From contig CAJKLB010000017.1 of NCBI GenBank assembly GCA_905200615.1, positions 1 to 41,368 on the forward strand: a stretch of 41,368 nucleotides of DNA. The letters are read 5' to 3'. This stretch comes from an uncultured Selenomonadales bacterium. Lineage in GTDB: Bacteria > Bacillota > Clostridia > Christensenellales > QALW01. Under the pieces are notes generated by a model that worked only from the letters and a program-made list of their open reading frames with translations, ran no database searches and was not told the origin of the DNA. This document shows, piece after piece, positions 32,652 through 40,953 of the stretch (positions within the stretch are counted from its first letter, which is position 1; every line of letters starts with the position of its first letter). The position numbers were made by a program, and so were the translations under genes.

Positions 32652-34637
32652 ATGAATAAAACAGTTGAGAATTTATATCCCAGAGGTTCGGTAAATGCAA
32701 AACGCATCGATACGGATCTATTTTTTATTGATGAAGGGGCTACGGTACAATTTCAGGGACATTTGGATAAAACCATACGGTACATCGAAAGCTTTCAGCT
32801 GCTGGACGCATCGCTCTGGCAACGCTTTGTTTCACAGTTCCGTGTTTTTTCGGATACAGCCGATAAAGGCTGGCGCGGCGAATATTGGGGAAAGATGATG
32901 CGCGGCGCGGCTTTTACCTATGCTTATACAAAAAATGAACAGCTTTACACGCTTCTTTGCCAAACGGTAGAGGATATGCTTACCGCTTGTGATGCACAGG
33001 GGCGAATTTCCACGTATACGGTCGAAGGCGAATTTACCGGTTGGGATCTGTGGTGCCGAAAGTATGTGCTTTTAGGCTTGCAGTATTTTATGGAGATTTG
33101 CACAGATGAAGAAATGAACAAAAGAATTCTTGCTTCTATGTGCGCGCAAGTGGATGCCATTTGCTGCAAAATCGGTCCGAGGGAAGAGGGAAAATTACCG
33201 ATTACCGAAAGTTCCGATTATTGGCGGGGATTGAATTCTTCTTCTTTGCTGGAGCCGGTGGTAAGGCTTTTTGATTTAACGGGAGAACAAAAATATCTTG
33301 ATTTTGCCCGTTATATTGTAGAGGAGGGCGGAACCAGCATTGCCAATGTGTTTGAATTGGCGTATGAGGATAAAACCGATCCTTATCAGTACCCGATTAC
33401 CAAGGCGTATGAGTTGATTTCCTGTTTTGAAGGATTATTGGAATATTATCGGGCCACCGGTATTGAAAAATATAAAAAGGCTGTACTGAATTTCGGCCGC
33501 AGACTGATGAATACGGATATCACTATCATCGGCAGCGCGGGCTGTACGCATGAATATTTGGATCATGCTGCCGCGCGCCAAACGGATACGGCGTATTCCG
33601 GCATTATGCAGGAGACCTGTGTTACCGTTACATGGATGAAATTTTGCCTTCAGCTGCTGACGGTATCGGGAGAAGCCGTTTTTGCCGATTGCTTTGAGCA
33701 GTCGCTGTATAACGCGTATTTGGGTGCCGTAAATACGCGTAAAAATACAGATAAATTTGTTGTTGAACGCTACCCTGATGCCATTTTGGAACCGCTGCCG
33801 TTTGATAGTTACAGCTCTCTTTTGCCCAATACCCGGGGGCGCGGTATCGGAGGATTAAAGCTGATGCCGGATCATCATTATTATGGCTGCTGCGCCTGCA
33901 TCGGCGCGGCCGGAGCGGGGATGATCTCTAAAATTGCTTCCATGCTGGATAAAAATGGTATTGTGATGAACCTTTATATTGACGGCCTTGTGGAAACGCT
34001 TACACCGCGAGGACAGAAGGTACGGCTGCAAACGGTAACCAATTATCCTGCGGATGGAAAAATTGAAATAACGGTCAATCCGGCACAAGAAGAAGAATTT
34101 ACCGTAACCTTACGTGTCCCTGATTGGAGCCGGAGAACCGCGCTTACGGTAAACGGGCAGGCGGTGGAGGTGCATACGGGATATGTGCCGATTAAACGCA
34201 CATGGAAAAGCGGCGATACGATTGTGTTGGAACTGGATATGCGCGCTCAGGTTATGAAACCTGTTTCCAACCCCAAAGATGTAATTATTGTAGATGTTAA
34301 GTGGCAGTTTAATTATGTTACGCCCAGGGTGGTAGAAGAAACACCGGAGGCGAAATATCATATTGCTATGCGGCGCGGTCCTTTAGTGCTTGCCCGTGAT
34401 GCGCAGTTGGACGGCACTGTTGACGAAGCGGTGGATATTGCCTATGATGCGGATGGGTTTGTAGAATTGAGCCCGTCACAAAAGGCGGATTTTGATACCA
34501 TGGTGGAATTCTCTGTTCCGCAGAATCAGGGGGAAGCCTTTACGGTTATTGATTATTCCTCTGCGGGAAAAACTTGGGATAAGCGCTCAAAATATGCCTG
34601 CTGGCTTCCCACAAGAAAATATTGGGAAGAGGAATAA
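32652..34637 (+). CDS. GH127-type (DUF1680) putative beta-L-arabinofuranosidase
   Basis: A 661-residue protein with an (alpha/alpha)6 barrel and C-terminal beta domains. Residues matching the zinc/cysteine active site of Bifidobacterium HypBA1 are present: E321 and C323 in QETCVTV, and C413-C414 in YGCCACIG; E301 is a candidate acid/base. Characterised relatives cleave beta-L-arabinofuranose or related pentosides; substrate range in this clan (GH127, GH146 and others) varies. No signal peptide, so it should act on imported oligosaccharides. AAAGGA precedes the ATG. Confidence 0.87.
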   Translation: MNKTVENLYPRGSVNAKRIDTDLFFIDEGATVQFQGHLDKTIRYIESFQLLDASLWQRFVSQFRVFSDTADKGWRGEYWGKMMRGAAFTYAYTKNEQLYTLLCQTVEDMLTACDAQGRISTYTVEGEFTGWDLWCRKYVLLGLQYFMEICTDEEMNKRILASMCAQVDAICCKIGPREEGKLPITESSDYWRGLNSSSLLEPVVRLFDLTGEQKYLDFARYIVEEGGTSIANVFELAYEDKTDPYQYPITKAYELISCFEGLLEYYRATGIEKYKKAVLNFGRRLMNTDITIIGSAGCTHEYLDHAAARQTDTAYSGIMQETCVTVTWMKFCLQLLTVSGEAVFADCFEQSLYNAYLGAVNTRKNTDKFVVERYPDAILEPLPFDSYSSLLPNTRGRGIGGLKLMPDHHYYGCCACIGAAGAGMISKIASMLDKNGIVMNLYIDGLVETLTPRGQKVRLQTVTNYPADGKIEITVNPAQEEEFTVTLRVPDWSRRTALTVNGQAVEVHTGYVPIKRTWKSGDTIVLELDMRAQVMKPVSNPKDVIIVDVKWQFNYVTPRVVEETPEAKYHIAMRRGPLVLARDAQLDGTVDEAVDIAYDADGFVELSPSQKADFDTMVEFSVPQNQGEAFTVIDYSSAGKTWDKRSKYACWLPTRKYWEEE

Positions 34638-34705
34638 TCGTATTTTTAGAGATGATTTTTATGGGAAATACTTTCAGGCGGTTCAGAAACTAAATTTTTT
34701 ATTTT

Positions 34706-34721
34706 GCGGCGGTAACGCCGC
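34706..34721. other. GC hairpin on the left of repeat copy 3
   Basis: GCGGCG-GTAA-CGCCGC. No U-tract follows on either strand. A near-identical hairpin lies on the other side of the repeat. Confidence 0.6.
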
Positions 34722-34727
34722 ATCAGT

Positions 34728-34930
34728 CTGTCAAAAAAATCTATTCGTCAATAGGTACAAAAAATTTTTGTGCCTTAGGGGAGTCCCTCCGGAAAGCGTC
34801 CCGCCTGCGCTTTTCGGATAAGATTTCGCTCTCGTTAGAAAGAATTCCGGTGTCTCACTGCCTTTTAAAAAGGGCGGACGAAAATTCTATTGTGCGACGT
34901 TTTGACTGTGGGATGTTTTTGATACGCTCT
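34728..34930 (-). repeat. Interspersed intergenic repeat, copy 3 (inverted)
   Basis: The reverse complement shares with copies 1 and 2 the blocks GTCAAAA-GT-GCACAAT, AATTTTCGTCCGCC-TTTTT, GAAATCTTATCC, AAAGCGCAGG and CACAAAAATTTTTTGTAC (the last mainly with copy 2). It is about 40 bp shorter than the others and has lost the CCCTCCGAAGAG arm. Confidence 0.68.
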
Positions 34931-34931
34931 T

Positions 34932-34947
34932 GCGGCGGGAACGCCGC
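34932..34947. other. GC hairpin on the right of repeat copy 3
   Basis: GCGGCG-GGAA-CGCCGC followed by CTTTTGTTTTTT. It could terminate plus-strand transcription and mirrors the hairpin at 34706-34721. Confidence 0.6.
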
Positions 34948-35477
34948 CTTTTGTTTTTTACCGGAAAGGACTTTATAGGTGTAAAAATTTTATTTCGTGT
35001 TTTAGTGAACCGGCGGTATGAAGATACAGCGCCGTCTGGATTTTATTCATTTTCTTCACCATGGTATTTTCGATGGGGAAGGAAAACAGGCAAAAATTTT
35101 TGGCTTTCTGTTCAAAGGAAAAGTACTGAAAAACGGGAAAACAGTGCGGTAAAGCAGATTTTTTGCCTTGGAATCCATGAACGCGGAGTAAAAAGATTTT
35201 TCTCAAGGCAGAAAGAAGCCGCGGCGGATCGTAGGGAAATTCTCTTACGTTTAGACGCGGTCAAAGGCTTTGCTTCCTTTTGCGGAAAAAATAATCTGGC
35301 ATATTTTTTGTTCAATCTTTTATATTTTTATAAAAAATCGTAATACAATTTTTAGTCCTGAGCAAAGAAAATCCCAAAGATCATCCCTCTTTGCTTAAAA
35401 TGATTCTGTATACCGATTTTTCATGGCTTTTTTCTATCTGTTTCTTATCCGTTCCTGCTGTTTTGGACTGACAGAAC

Positions 35478-35516
35478 AAGACCTTCTATAGGCAGTTTCT
35501 ACCCACAGAAGGTCTT
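35478..35516. terminator. Hairpin at the end of the SPFH operon
   Basis: AAGACCTTCT (35478-35487) pairs with AGAAGGTCTT (35507-35516), a perfect 10-bp stem with a 19-nt loop, 11 bp beyond the stop codon of the small ribbon-helix-helix gene. T-runs are short. Confidence 0.68.
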
Positions 35517-35526
35517 TTCCTGTACG

Positions 35527-35727
35527 CTATTCGATATCCAACTCCGGCGGAACATCAAGCTCTTTTGACACATACCGGCCGTTTTTTTTACGCTGGCGCA
35601 CACATTCAGAAAGCAAATACTCTATCTGACCGTTCACCGAGCGAAAATCATCCTCAGCCCAAGCGGCAATGGCCTCATATAATTTTTCTGAAAGCCGCAG
35701 CGGTATCTGCTTTTTTTCACCGCTCAT
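35527..35727 (-). CDS. Small ribbon-helix-helix (Arc/CopG-like) protein
   Basis: A 66-residue protein. KQIPLRLSEKLYEAIAAWAEDD fits a ribbon-helix-helix strand and first helix, and SVNGQIEYLLSECVRQRKKN fits the second helix of Arc-like DNA-binding proteins. It starts 5 bp after the SPFH gene ends and is the last gene of that operon. Similar small genes accompany SPFH genes in other bacteria. It may regulate the operon or, less likely, be half of a toxin-antitoxin pair; no toxin is adjacent. Confidence 0.8.
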   Translation of the reverse strand: MSGEKKQIPLRLSEKLYEAIAAWAEDDFRSVNGQIEYLLSECVRQRKKNGRYVSKELDVPPELDIE

Positions 35728-35732
35728 AAGTT

Positions 35733-36749
35733 TTAATATAAACTGCCGGAATTTACTACCGGCTGCGCGTCATGATTGCCGCAAAGTACCACCAATAAAT
35801 TGGATACCATCGCTGCCTTACGTTCATCATCCAGTTCTACAATGTGATTATGGTTCAGCCGCTCAAGCGCCATTTCAACCATTCCCACTGCACCGTCAAC
35901 AATCATCTTTCTTGCGTCAATAATTGCCGATGCCTGCTGCCTTTGCAGCATAACCGCGGCTATTTCCGGCGCATAAGCAAGATACGTAATCCGAGCTTCG
36001 ATAATCTCCAATCCGGCAGGCGCGACCTTTTGCTGAATTTCATCCCGTATGCGTGAGGCCACAATTTCACTGGATCCGCGAAGACTTCCTTCATCGGCAA
36101 TTCCGTCGCCGGTAGTATCCACATTCGGAGCAATATCATAAGGATAAATACGTACAATATTCCGCAGGGCACTATCACACTGCAAAGAAAGATACTCCTT
36201 AAAATTATCTACACGGAATACCGCTTTTGCCGTATCTACTACCCGCCAGGTTACCGCGATACCGATTTCCACCGGGTTTCCCAGGCAATCATTGATTTTT
36301 TGCCGGTTGTTGTTTAATGTCATAATTTTCAGCGATATTTTACGGCTAATGCTTTCCGCCGATGCGGGGGAGGAGCCCGCATATACTACCCCGTTTTTAG
36401 GCATGCTGTCCACATCGCCGCTTTGGTTCAGCTTTGTTTTCGCCGCCGGATTCACGCTGGTACAAAACGGATTTACATAATAAAATCCTTCACTTTTCAG
36501 CGTACCGATATATTTGCCGAACAGGGTTAAAACCAATGCTTCCTGAGGTTTGAGCACTTTTAGCCCGCAAAACGGAATCCAGCCGAATGAGACCCAAAAA
36601 ATACCCAGCGCAAATAAAACAGCGCCCCATGTGCTTTCCATATAAATTCCGCCTAAAATAAGCAATCCCATGCCTACCAGATAGAATACCGATATGAATA
36701 TCAAAGCCTGCATTCCGTTCTTTTTATTTCCTAAAACAATTTCTTCCAT
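35733..36749 (-). CDS. SPFH (band 7) domain membrane protein
   Basis: A 338-residue protein with two membrane segments at the N-terminus (about 13-35 and 40-60), then an SPFH/band 7 domain from LKPQEALVLTLFGKYIG onward. A helical region rich in Ala/Gln (YAPEIAAVMLQRQQASAI) follows, as in flotillin/stomatin relatives. Such proteins form membrane-bound oligomers and organise membrane microdomains; the exact job here is unknown. The ATG at 36749 is 8 nt from AAAGGAG; another ATG at 36755 is too close. It is transcribed away from pstS, with the Pho box between them. Confidence 0.88.
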   Translation of the reverse strand: MEEIVLGNKKNGMQALIFISVFYLVGMGLLILGGIYMESTWGAVLFALGIFWVSFGWIPFCGLKVLKPQEALVLTLFGKYIGTLKSEGFYYVNPFCTSVNPAAKTKLNQSGDVDSMPKNGVVYAGSSPASAESISRKISLKIMTLNNNRQKINDCLGNPVEIGIAVTWRVVDTAKAVFRVDNFKEYLSLQCDSALRNIVRIYPYDIAPNVDTTGDGIADEGSLRGSSEIVASRIRDEIQQKVAPAGLEIIEARITYLAYAPEIAAVMLQRQQASAIIDARKMIVDGAVGMVEMALERLNHNHIVELDDERKAAMVSNLLVVLCGNHDAQPVVNSGSLY

Positions 36750-36778
36750 TATCATTCTCCTTTCAAATTGATATCAAA

Positions 36779-36807
36779 ATCATATCATTTAAACTCTATT
36801 CTGTCAA
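36779..36807 (-). promoter_or_regulatory. Promoter of the SPFH operon
   Basis: Minus-strand TTGACA (36807-36802) and TATGAT (36784-36779), 17-bp spacer. Its -35 box is 17 bp from the nearest Pho-box repeat. Confidence 0.78.
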
Positions 36808-36823
36808 TAAAAAAATTTATCTT

Positions 36824-36861
36824 TTTACATGAATTTTACATTGTATAACGTTTTTTTAACC
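36824..36861 (+). promoter_or_regulatory. Pho box (PhoP-type repeats) of the pst operon
   Basis: Four TT-ACA-like hexamers recur at one helical turn: TTTACA (36824), TTTACA (36835), ATAACG (36845) and TTAACC (36856). This matches the Bacillus PhoP-binding rule of TTNACA repeats with about 5-bp gaps. A TATAAA -10 (36872-36877) follows, with a predicted start near 36884 and no good -35, as expected for an activator-dependent promoter. Confidence 0.8.
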
Positions 36862-36933
36862 AAACTAAGTATATAAATTTTAATTTCAAGTTTCATAATG
36901 AAAGCGTAGAAAAAAAGAAGGAGAAATAATGTT

Positions 36934-37815
36934 ATGAAAAAATTTGTTGTTCTTGCTACCTCGGCATTGTGCCTGACCCTTGCCTTTGCGGGCTGCGGAG
37001 AAAATCCCGCAGGTGATACCTCCGGAAACGACGCGGCGATATCGGTAATTTCCCGTGAGGACGGTTCGGGAACACGGGGCGCTTTTATTGAGTTATTCGG
37101 CATTGAAGAAAAAGACGATAGCGGAGAAAAAGTTGATAAGACGGTAAATACCAGTGAAGAAACCAACAGCACCGGCGTTATGCTCACGACTGTTGCCGGA
37201 AATAAAAACGCCATTGGCTATGTATCCTTAGGCTCACTGAACGACACCGTAAAGGCAGTAAAAATTGACGGTGCCGAAGCTACGGTTGAAAATGTAAAAA
37301 ACGGTACGTATAAAGTTTCACGTCCATTCAATATTGCGGTAAAAGAAGGAATCAGTGAAGTTGCGCAGGATTTTATCGATTTTATCCTCAGCACCGAAGG
37401 ACAGAAAGTTGTTGAACAAAGCGGCTATATTCCGCTTGACGGAACCACGGCCTATACCTCAAAAAATCTTTCCGGAAAGATCACCGTTGCAGGATCTTCT
37501 TCGGTAACTCCTGTAATGGAAAAGCTGAAAGAAGCTTACATTGCGCTCAATGGCGGAGTTACCATTGAAATTCAGCAAAACGATTCCACTACCGGCATGA
37601 ACTCTGCCATTGACGGCATTTGCGATATCGGCATGGCTTCCAGAGAATTAAAGGAAAGCGAAACTTCCGCGGGGCTGAAAGGCATTGTAATTGCTACCGA
37701 CGGCATTGCGGTTATCGTAAACAAAGAGAATTCCGCGGCAGATAACTTAACAAGCGAGCAGGTAAAAAAGATTTATACCGGTGAAATTACAAAATGGTCC
37801 GCGCTTAACGCATAA
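36934..37815 (+). CDS. pstS: Phosphate-binding lipoprotein PstS, circularly permuted
   Basis: PstS captures phosphate outside the membrane for the PstCAB transporter. The 293 residues start with a lipoprotein signal (LAFAGC, lipid Cys21). The order of the two halves is reversed from the textbook protein: the usual C-terminal half comes first (ISREDGSGTRGAF at 39-51, IGYVSLGSL, RPFNIAV). The usual N-terminal half comes second (GKITVAGSSSVTP from about 182, IGMASRELK, then TGEITKWSAL at the very end). Both phosphate-contacting loops are intact, so it should fold and bind. Similar permuted proteins exist in other Clostridia as far as I recall. Confidence 0.93.
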   Translation: MKKFVVLATSALCLTLAFAGCGENPAGDTSGNDAAISVISREDGSGTRGAFIELFGIEEKDDSGEKVDKTVNTSEETNSTGVMLTTVAGNKNAIGYVSLGSLNDTVKAVKIDGAEATVENVKNGTYKVSRPFNIAVKEGISEVAQDFIDFILSTEGQKVVEQSGYIPLDGTTAYTSKNLSGKITVAGSSSVTPVMEKLKEAYIALNGGVTIEIQQNDSTTGMNSAIDGICDIGMASRELKESETSAGLKGIVIATDGIAVIVNKENSAADNLTSEQVKKIYTGEITKWSALNA

Positions 37816-37846
37816 GCGCAAAAATTCCGCGACGGAGAGAATATAA

Positions 37847-38698
37847 ATGAAAAGATTTACAGAAGTTTTTATGAAAGGTATTTTTCTCCTTGCCGCATGC
37901 ATATCAGTTGCCGCAGTTGCGCTGATATGCATTTTCCTGTTTGCCAACGGGATTCCGGCAATAGGAAAAATCGGTTTTCTTGATTTTATAACCGGTACAA
38001 AATGGGCTCCATCCAATGATATTTACGGTATTTTTCCAATGATTGTAGGCAGCCTGTACGTAACGGCGGGAGCTATTCTTGTGGGCGTTCCCATCGGCAT
38101 TCTCAGTGCTGTTTTTATGGCTCGTTTCTGCCCTAAAAAAATCTATAAGCCCTTGAAAACCATGGTTGATCTGCTTGCGGGCATTCCTTCTATCGTATAC
38201 GGCTTTTTTGGGCTGATGGTACTGGTACCGCTGGTACAGGAGCTTTTCGGCAGCAGCGGAAAAGGTGTGCTGACCGCTTCGGTACTGCTGGGAATCATGA
38301 TTCTACCCACAATCATCAGTGTATCAGAGGCTTCGATTCGCGCGGTTCCGGAAAGTTATTACGAAGGCGCCCTGGCTTTAGGCGCGACAAAGGAACGCAG
38401 CGTGTTCCTTGCCGTAGTTCCGGCGGCCAAATCCGGAATCGTTTCTGGTGTTATTTTAGGAATAGGAAGAGCTATTGGTGAAACAATGGCAATCATCATG
38501 GTGGCGGGAAATCAAAAAGTTATTCCCGAAAGTATTTTAAGCGGAACCAGAACGCTTACAACCAATATCGTAATGGAAATGGGTTATGCAGCGGATCTGC
38601 ATCGTGAAGCATTGATTGCCACGGCTGTAGTGTTGTTTGTTTTTATTCTTATCATCAATTTGCTGTTTTCCTTAGTAAAAAGGGGGGATAAGCAATGA
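37847..38698 (+). CDS. pstC: Phosphate ABC transporter permease PstC
   Basis: One of the two membrane subunits of the high-affinity phosphate importer. The 283-residue protein has six predicted membrane segments and the permease coupling loop (EGALALGATKERSVFLAVVP, the EAA-like motif, about 175-194). IPSIVYGFFGL near residue 110 is typical of PstC/PstA. GGAGAG precedes the ATG. Its end overlaps pstA by 4 bp (ATGA). Confidence 0.95.
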   Translation: MKRFTEVFMKGIFLLAACISVAAVALICIFLFANGIPAIGKIGFLDFITGTKWAPSNDIYGIFPMIVGSLYVTAGAILVGVPIGILSAVFMARFCPKKIYKPLKTMVDLLAGIPSIVYGFFGLMVLVPLVQELFGSSGKGVLTASVLLGIMILPTIISVSEASIRAVPESYYEGALALGATKERSVFLAVVPAAKSGIVSGVILGIGRAIGETMAIIMVAGNQKVIPESILSGTRTLTTNIVMEMGYAADLHREALIATAVVLFVFILIINLLFSLVKRGDKQ

Positions 38699-39552
38699 GC
38701 AGAAAAAGTTTGAGCAAAAAAATACAAGAATATAAAAAGCATCCGGCTTCTTTTCTGGTTCTTTTGTTGGTGATTGCGGCAATTATCATTACGGTGGGCG
38801 TACTGCTCTCTATTTTAGCGTACATTCTTATCAAAGGCATTCCGAATCTGTCGCCTGAATTATTTGCCTGGGAATATACCAGCGAAAATGTATCCATGAT
38901 GCCGGCAATTATCAATACCGTTACGGTTACGGCGCTTTCGCTGCTGATTGCCATTCCCGCGGGAATTTTTTCGGCAATTTATTTAGCAGAATATGCCCGC
39001 CGGGGCAGTAAAACGGTAAAAGTAATACGGATCACCGCTGAAACACTTTCAGGAATTCCTTCCATTATATACGGACTTTTCGGGTATTTGATGTTTGTAG
39101 TATATTTTAAAATGGGATATTCACTGCTTGCCGGAATCCTTACATTGGCAATTATGATTCTTCCCTTGATTATGCGCACTACCGAAGAAGCGCTGAACGC
39201 CGTTCCGGATATGTATCGGGAAGGGAGCTTTGGACTGGGTGCGGGCAAACTGCGCACCGTGTTCAAAATTGTTCTGCCTTCGGCAATACCGGGTATTCTT
39301 TCGGGCATTATTCTAAGTATTGGCCGAATTGTGGGCGAAACGGCAGCGCTGATTTATACCGCGGGAACGGTTGCGGGAATTCCGGAGAATCTCACCGGAT
39401 CCGGACGGACGCTTTCTGTGCACATGTACGCTCTGTGGAATGAAGGTCTTAACGGAAAAGAGGCCTATGCCACCGCGGTAGTGCTTTTGATTCTTGTTAT
39501 GGCGATGAACTTACTTTCCGGTTTTATTGCGGGAAAAATAAAAAAGAGGTGA
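38695..39552 (+). CDS. pstA: Phosphate ABC transporter permease PstA
   Basis: The second membrane subunit of the phosphate importer, 285 residues with six predicted membrane segments. It has the same IPSIIYGLFGY stretch as PstC and its own coupling loop (REGSFGLGAGKLRTVFKIVLP, about 176-196). The cytoplasmic N-terminal tail is basic (about 1-17). Start is set by the ATGA overlap with pstC and a GGGGGG site. pstB follows after 4 nt. Confidence 0.95.
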   Translation: MSRKSLSKKIQEYKKHPASFLVLLLVIAAIIITVGVLLSILAYILIKGIPNLSPELFAWEYTSENVSMMPAIINTVTVTALSLLIAIPAGIFSAIYLAEYARRGSKTVKVIRITAETLSGIPSIIYGLFGYLMFVVYFKMGYSLLAGILTLAIMILPLIMRTTEEALNAVPDMYREGSFGLGAGKLRTVFKIVLPSAIPGILSGIILSIGRIVGETAALIYTAGTVAGIPENLTGSGRTLSVHMYALWNEGLNGKEAYATAVVLLILVMAMNLLSGFIAGKIKKR

Positions 39553-39556
39553 TATT

Positions 39557-40303
39557 ATGAAGATTTCAGTTGAAAAGCTGAATTTATGGTACGGTGATTT
39601 TCAGGCACTAAAGGAAATTGATATTCAAATTCCTGAAAACGAAATTACGGCTTTTATCGGGCCTTCAGGCTGCGGCAAATCCACTTTGCTGAAAACGCTG
39701 AACCGTATGAATGATTTGATAGAAAATTGCCGTATAGAAGGTAAAGTTTTACTGGACAACGAAGATATATACGGTAAAATGGATGTGAATCTGCTGCGAA
39801 AAAGAGTGGGTATGGTATTTCAAAAGCCGAATCCTTTTCCCATGAGCATCTATGATAATATTGCCTTTGGACCGCGCACACACGGCGTACGCGCCAAGCA
39901 TAAGCTGGATGAAATTGTTGAAAAATCTTTGCGGGCAGCGGCGGTATGGGAGGAGACAAAGGACAGGCTTAAAAAAAGCGCGCTGGGAATGTCGGGCGGA
40001 CAGCAACAGCGTATATGCATTGCCCGGGCGCTTGCGGTAGAGCCGGAGGTTTTGCTTATGGATGAACCAACCAGTGCTCTTGATCCTATTTCCACTGCAA
40101 AAATAGAAGATCTGGCGGCAGAGTTGAAAAAAAAGTATACGATTGTAATGGTAACGCATAATATGCAGCAAGCGGTACGTATTTCTGACCGAACGGCGTT
40201 TTTCCTTTTAGGAAAAATTGTGGAATACAATAAAACAGAGGAATTATTTTCGCGTCCGGCGGATAAACGCACGGAGGACTACATTACAGGGAGGTTTGGC
40301 TGA
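39557..40303 (+). CDS. pstB: Phosphate ABC transporter ATPase PstB
   Basis: The ATPase that powers PstCA. The 248 residues contain Walker A GPSGCGKST (about 35-43), the PstB-typical QKPNPFPMSIYDNIAFG (about 93-109), signature MSGGQQQR, Walker B LLMDEPTSALDP and H-loop THNMQQA. Length and motifs are standard. GAGGTGAT lies just upstream, overlapping the pstA stop. The last base of its stop codon is the first base of phoU. Confidence 0.97.
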   Translation: MKISVEKLNLWYGDFQALKEIDIQIPENEITAFIGPSGCGKSTLLKTLNRMNDLIENCRIEGKVLLDNEDIYGKMDVNLLRKRVGMVFQKPNPFPMSIYDNIAFGPRTHGVRAKHKLDEIVEKSLRAAAVWEETKDRLKKSALGMSGGQQQRICIARALAVEPEVLLMDEPTSALDPISTAKIEDLAAELKKKYTIVMVTHNMQQAVRISDRTAFFLLGKIVEYNKTEELFSRPADKRTEDYITGRFG

Positions 40304-40953
40304 TGAGAAATCGATTTGATGAACAGCTGGAAAAGCTGAATGTTGAACTCACCGATATGGGTGAACTTTGTGAAAAGGCAATTTCTTCGGCGGTAGCTGC
40401 TTTCCTGAGCAGTGACGGCGATGAAACTTTAATTCAGCAAGCGCTTGAAACCGACAGTGAAATTGATAAAAAAGAACGGGATATTGAAGCAATGTGCATG
40501 CGGCTGCTTCTTTCCCAGCAGCCGGTTGCCCGGGATTTAAGAACGATTTCTTCGGCGCTGAAAATGATTTCCGATATGGAGCGCATAGGGGATCAGGCTT
40601 CAGACATTGCGGAAATTACACGTTCCATGACGCCCAGCACCATCAAAAACGAAGTACATGTAAAGGCTATGACCGAAGCGGCCATAAAAATGGTGACCGA
40701 CAGCATAGAATCTTTTGTAAAAAAGGATCTTGCCTTGGCGCAGGAAGTCATCGACTATGACGATGTAGTGGACAGAATGTTTGATACGATTAAAAACGAA
40801 CTGATTGCGCTGATTTCCAATCAAAACGTAAACGGTGAGCTTTGCATTGATCTGTTAATGATTGCCAAATATTTGGAGCGTATAGGGGATCATGCCACCA
40901 ATATTGCCGAATGGGTTATCTATTCTATTACAGGAACCCATGAAGTGAATTGA
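40303..40953 (+). CDS. phoU: Phosphate signalling protein PhoU
   Basis: PhoU links Pst transport to the PhoR sensor kinase and limits phosphate uptake. The 216-residue all-helical protein has two PhoU repeats, each with an ERIGDQ/ERIGDH metal-binding motif (DMERIGDQASDIAE at about 91-104 and LERIGDHATNIAEW at about 191-204). It is the last gene of the pst operon and overlaps pstB by one base. No phoP/phoR pair is in the window. Confidence 0.96.
   Translation: MRNRFDEQLEKLNVELTDMGELCEKAISSAVAAFLSSDGDETLIQQALETDSEIDKKERDIEAMCMRLLLSQQPVARDLRTISSALKMISDMERIGDQASDIAEITRSMTPSTIKNEVHVKAMTEAAIKMVTDSIESFVKKDLALAQEVIDYDDVVDRMFDTIKNELIALISNQNVNGELCIDLLMIAKYLERIGDHATNIAEWVIYSITGTHEVN

Larger units (their letters stand above)
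34638..35477. other. Non-coding gap between converging GH127 and SPFH operons
   Basis: About 840 bp. It holds repeat copy 3 (34728-34930) between two GC hairpins, and an open frame at 34930-35343 that has no ribosome-binding site or recognisable domain. I see no gene I can support. Confidence 0.55.

Noticed and set aside
35018..35152. 44-codon frame (start MKIQRRLDF)
   Set aside because: It reads like a plausible small protein in its second half, but has no clear ribosome-binding site, promoter or known relative.
34930..35343. 137-codon plus-strand frame after repeat copy 3
   Set aside because: It begins within a hairpin, has no recognisable domain and a biased Phe/Arg/Lys composition.
35527..35727. 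Toxin-antitoxin antitoxin
   Set aside because: The fold fits an Arc/CopG-like antitoxin, but no toxin-sized gene is adjacent; the partner is an SPFH gene.
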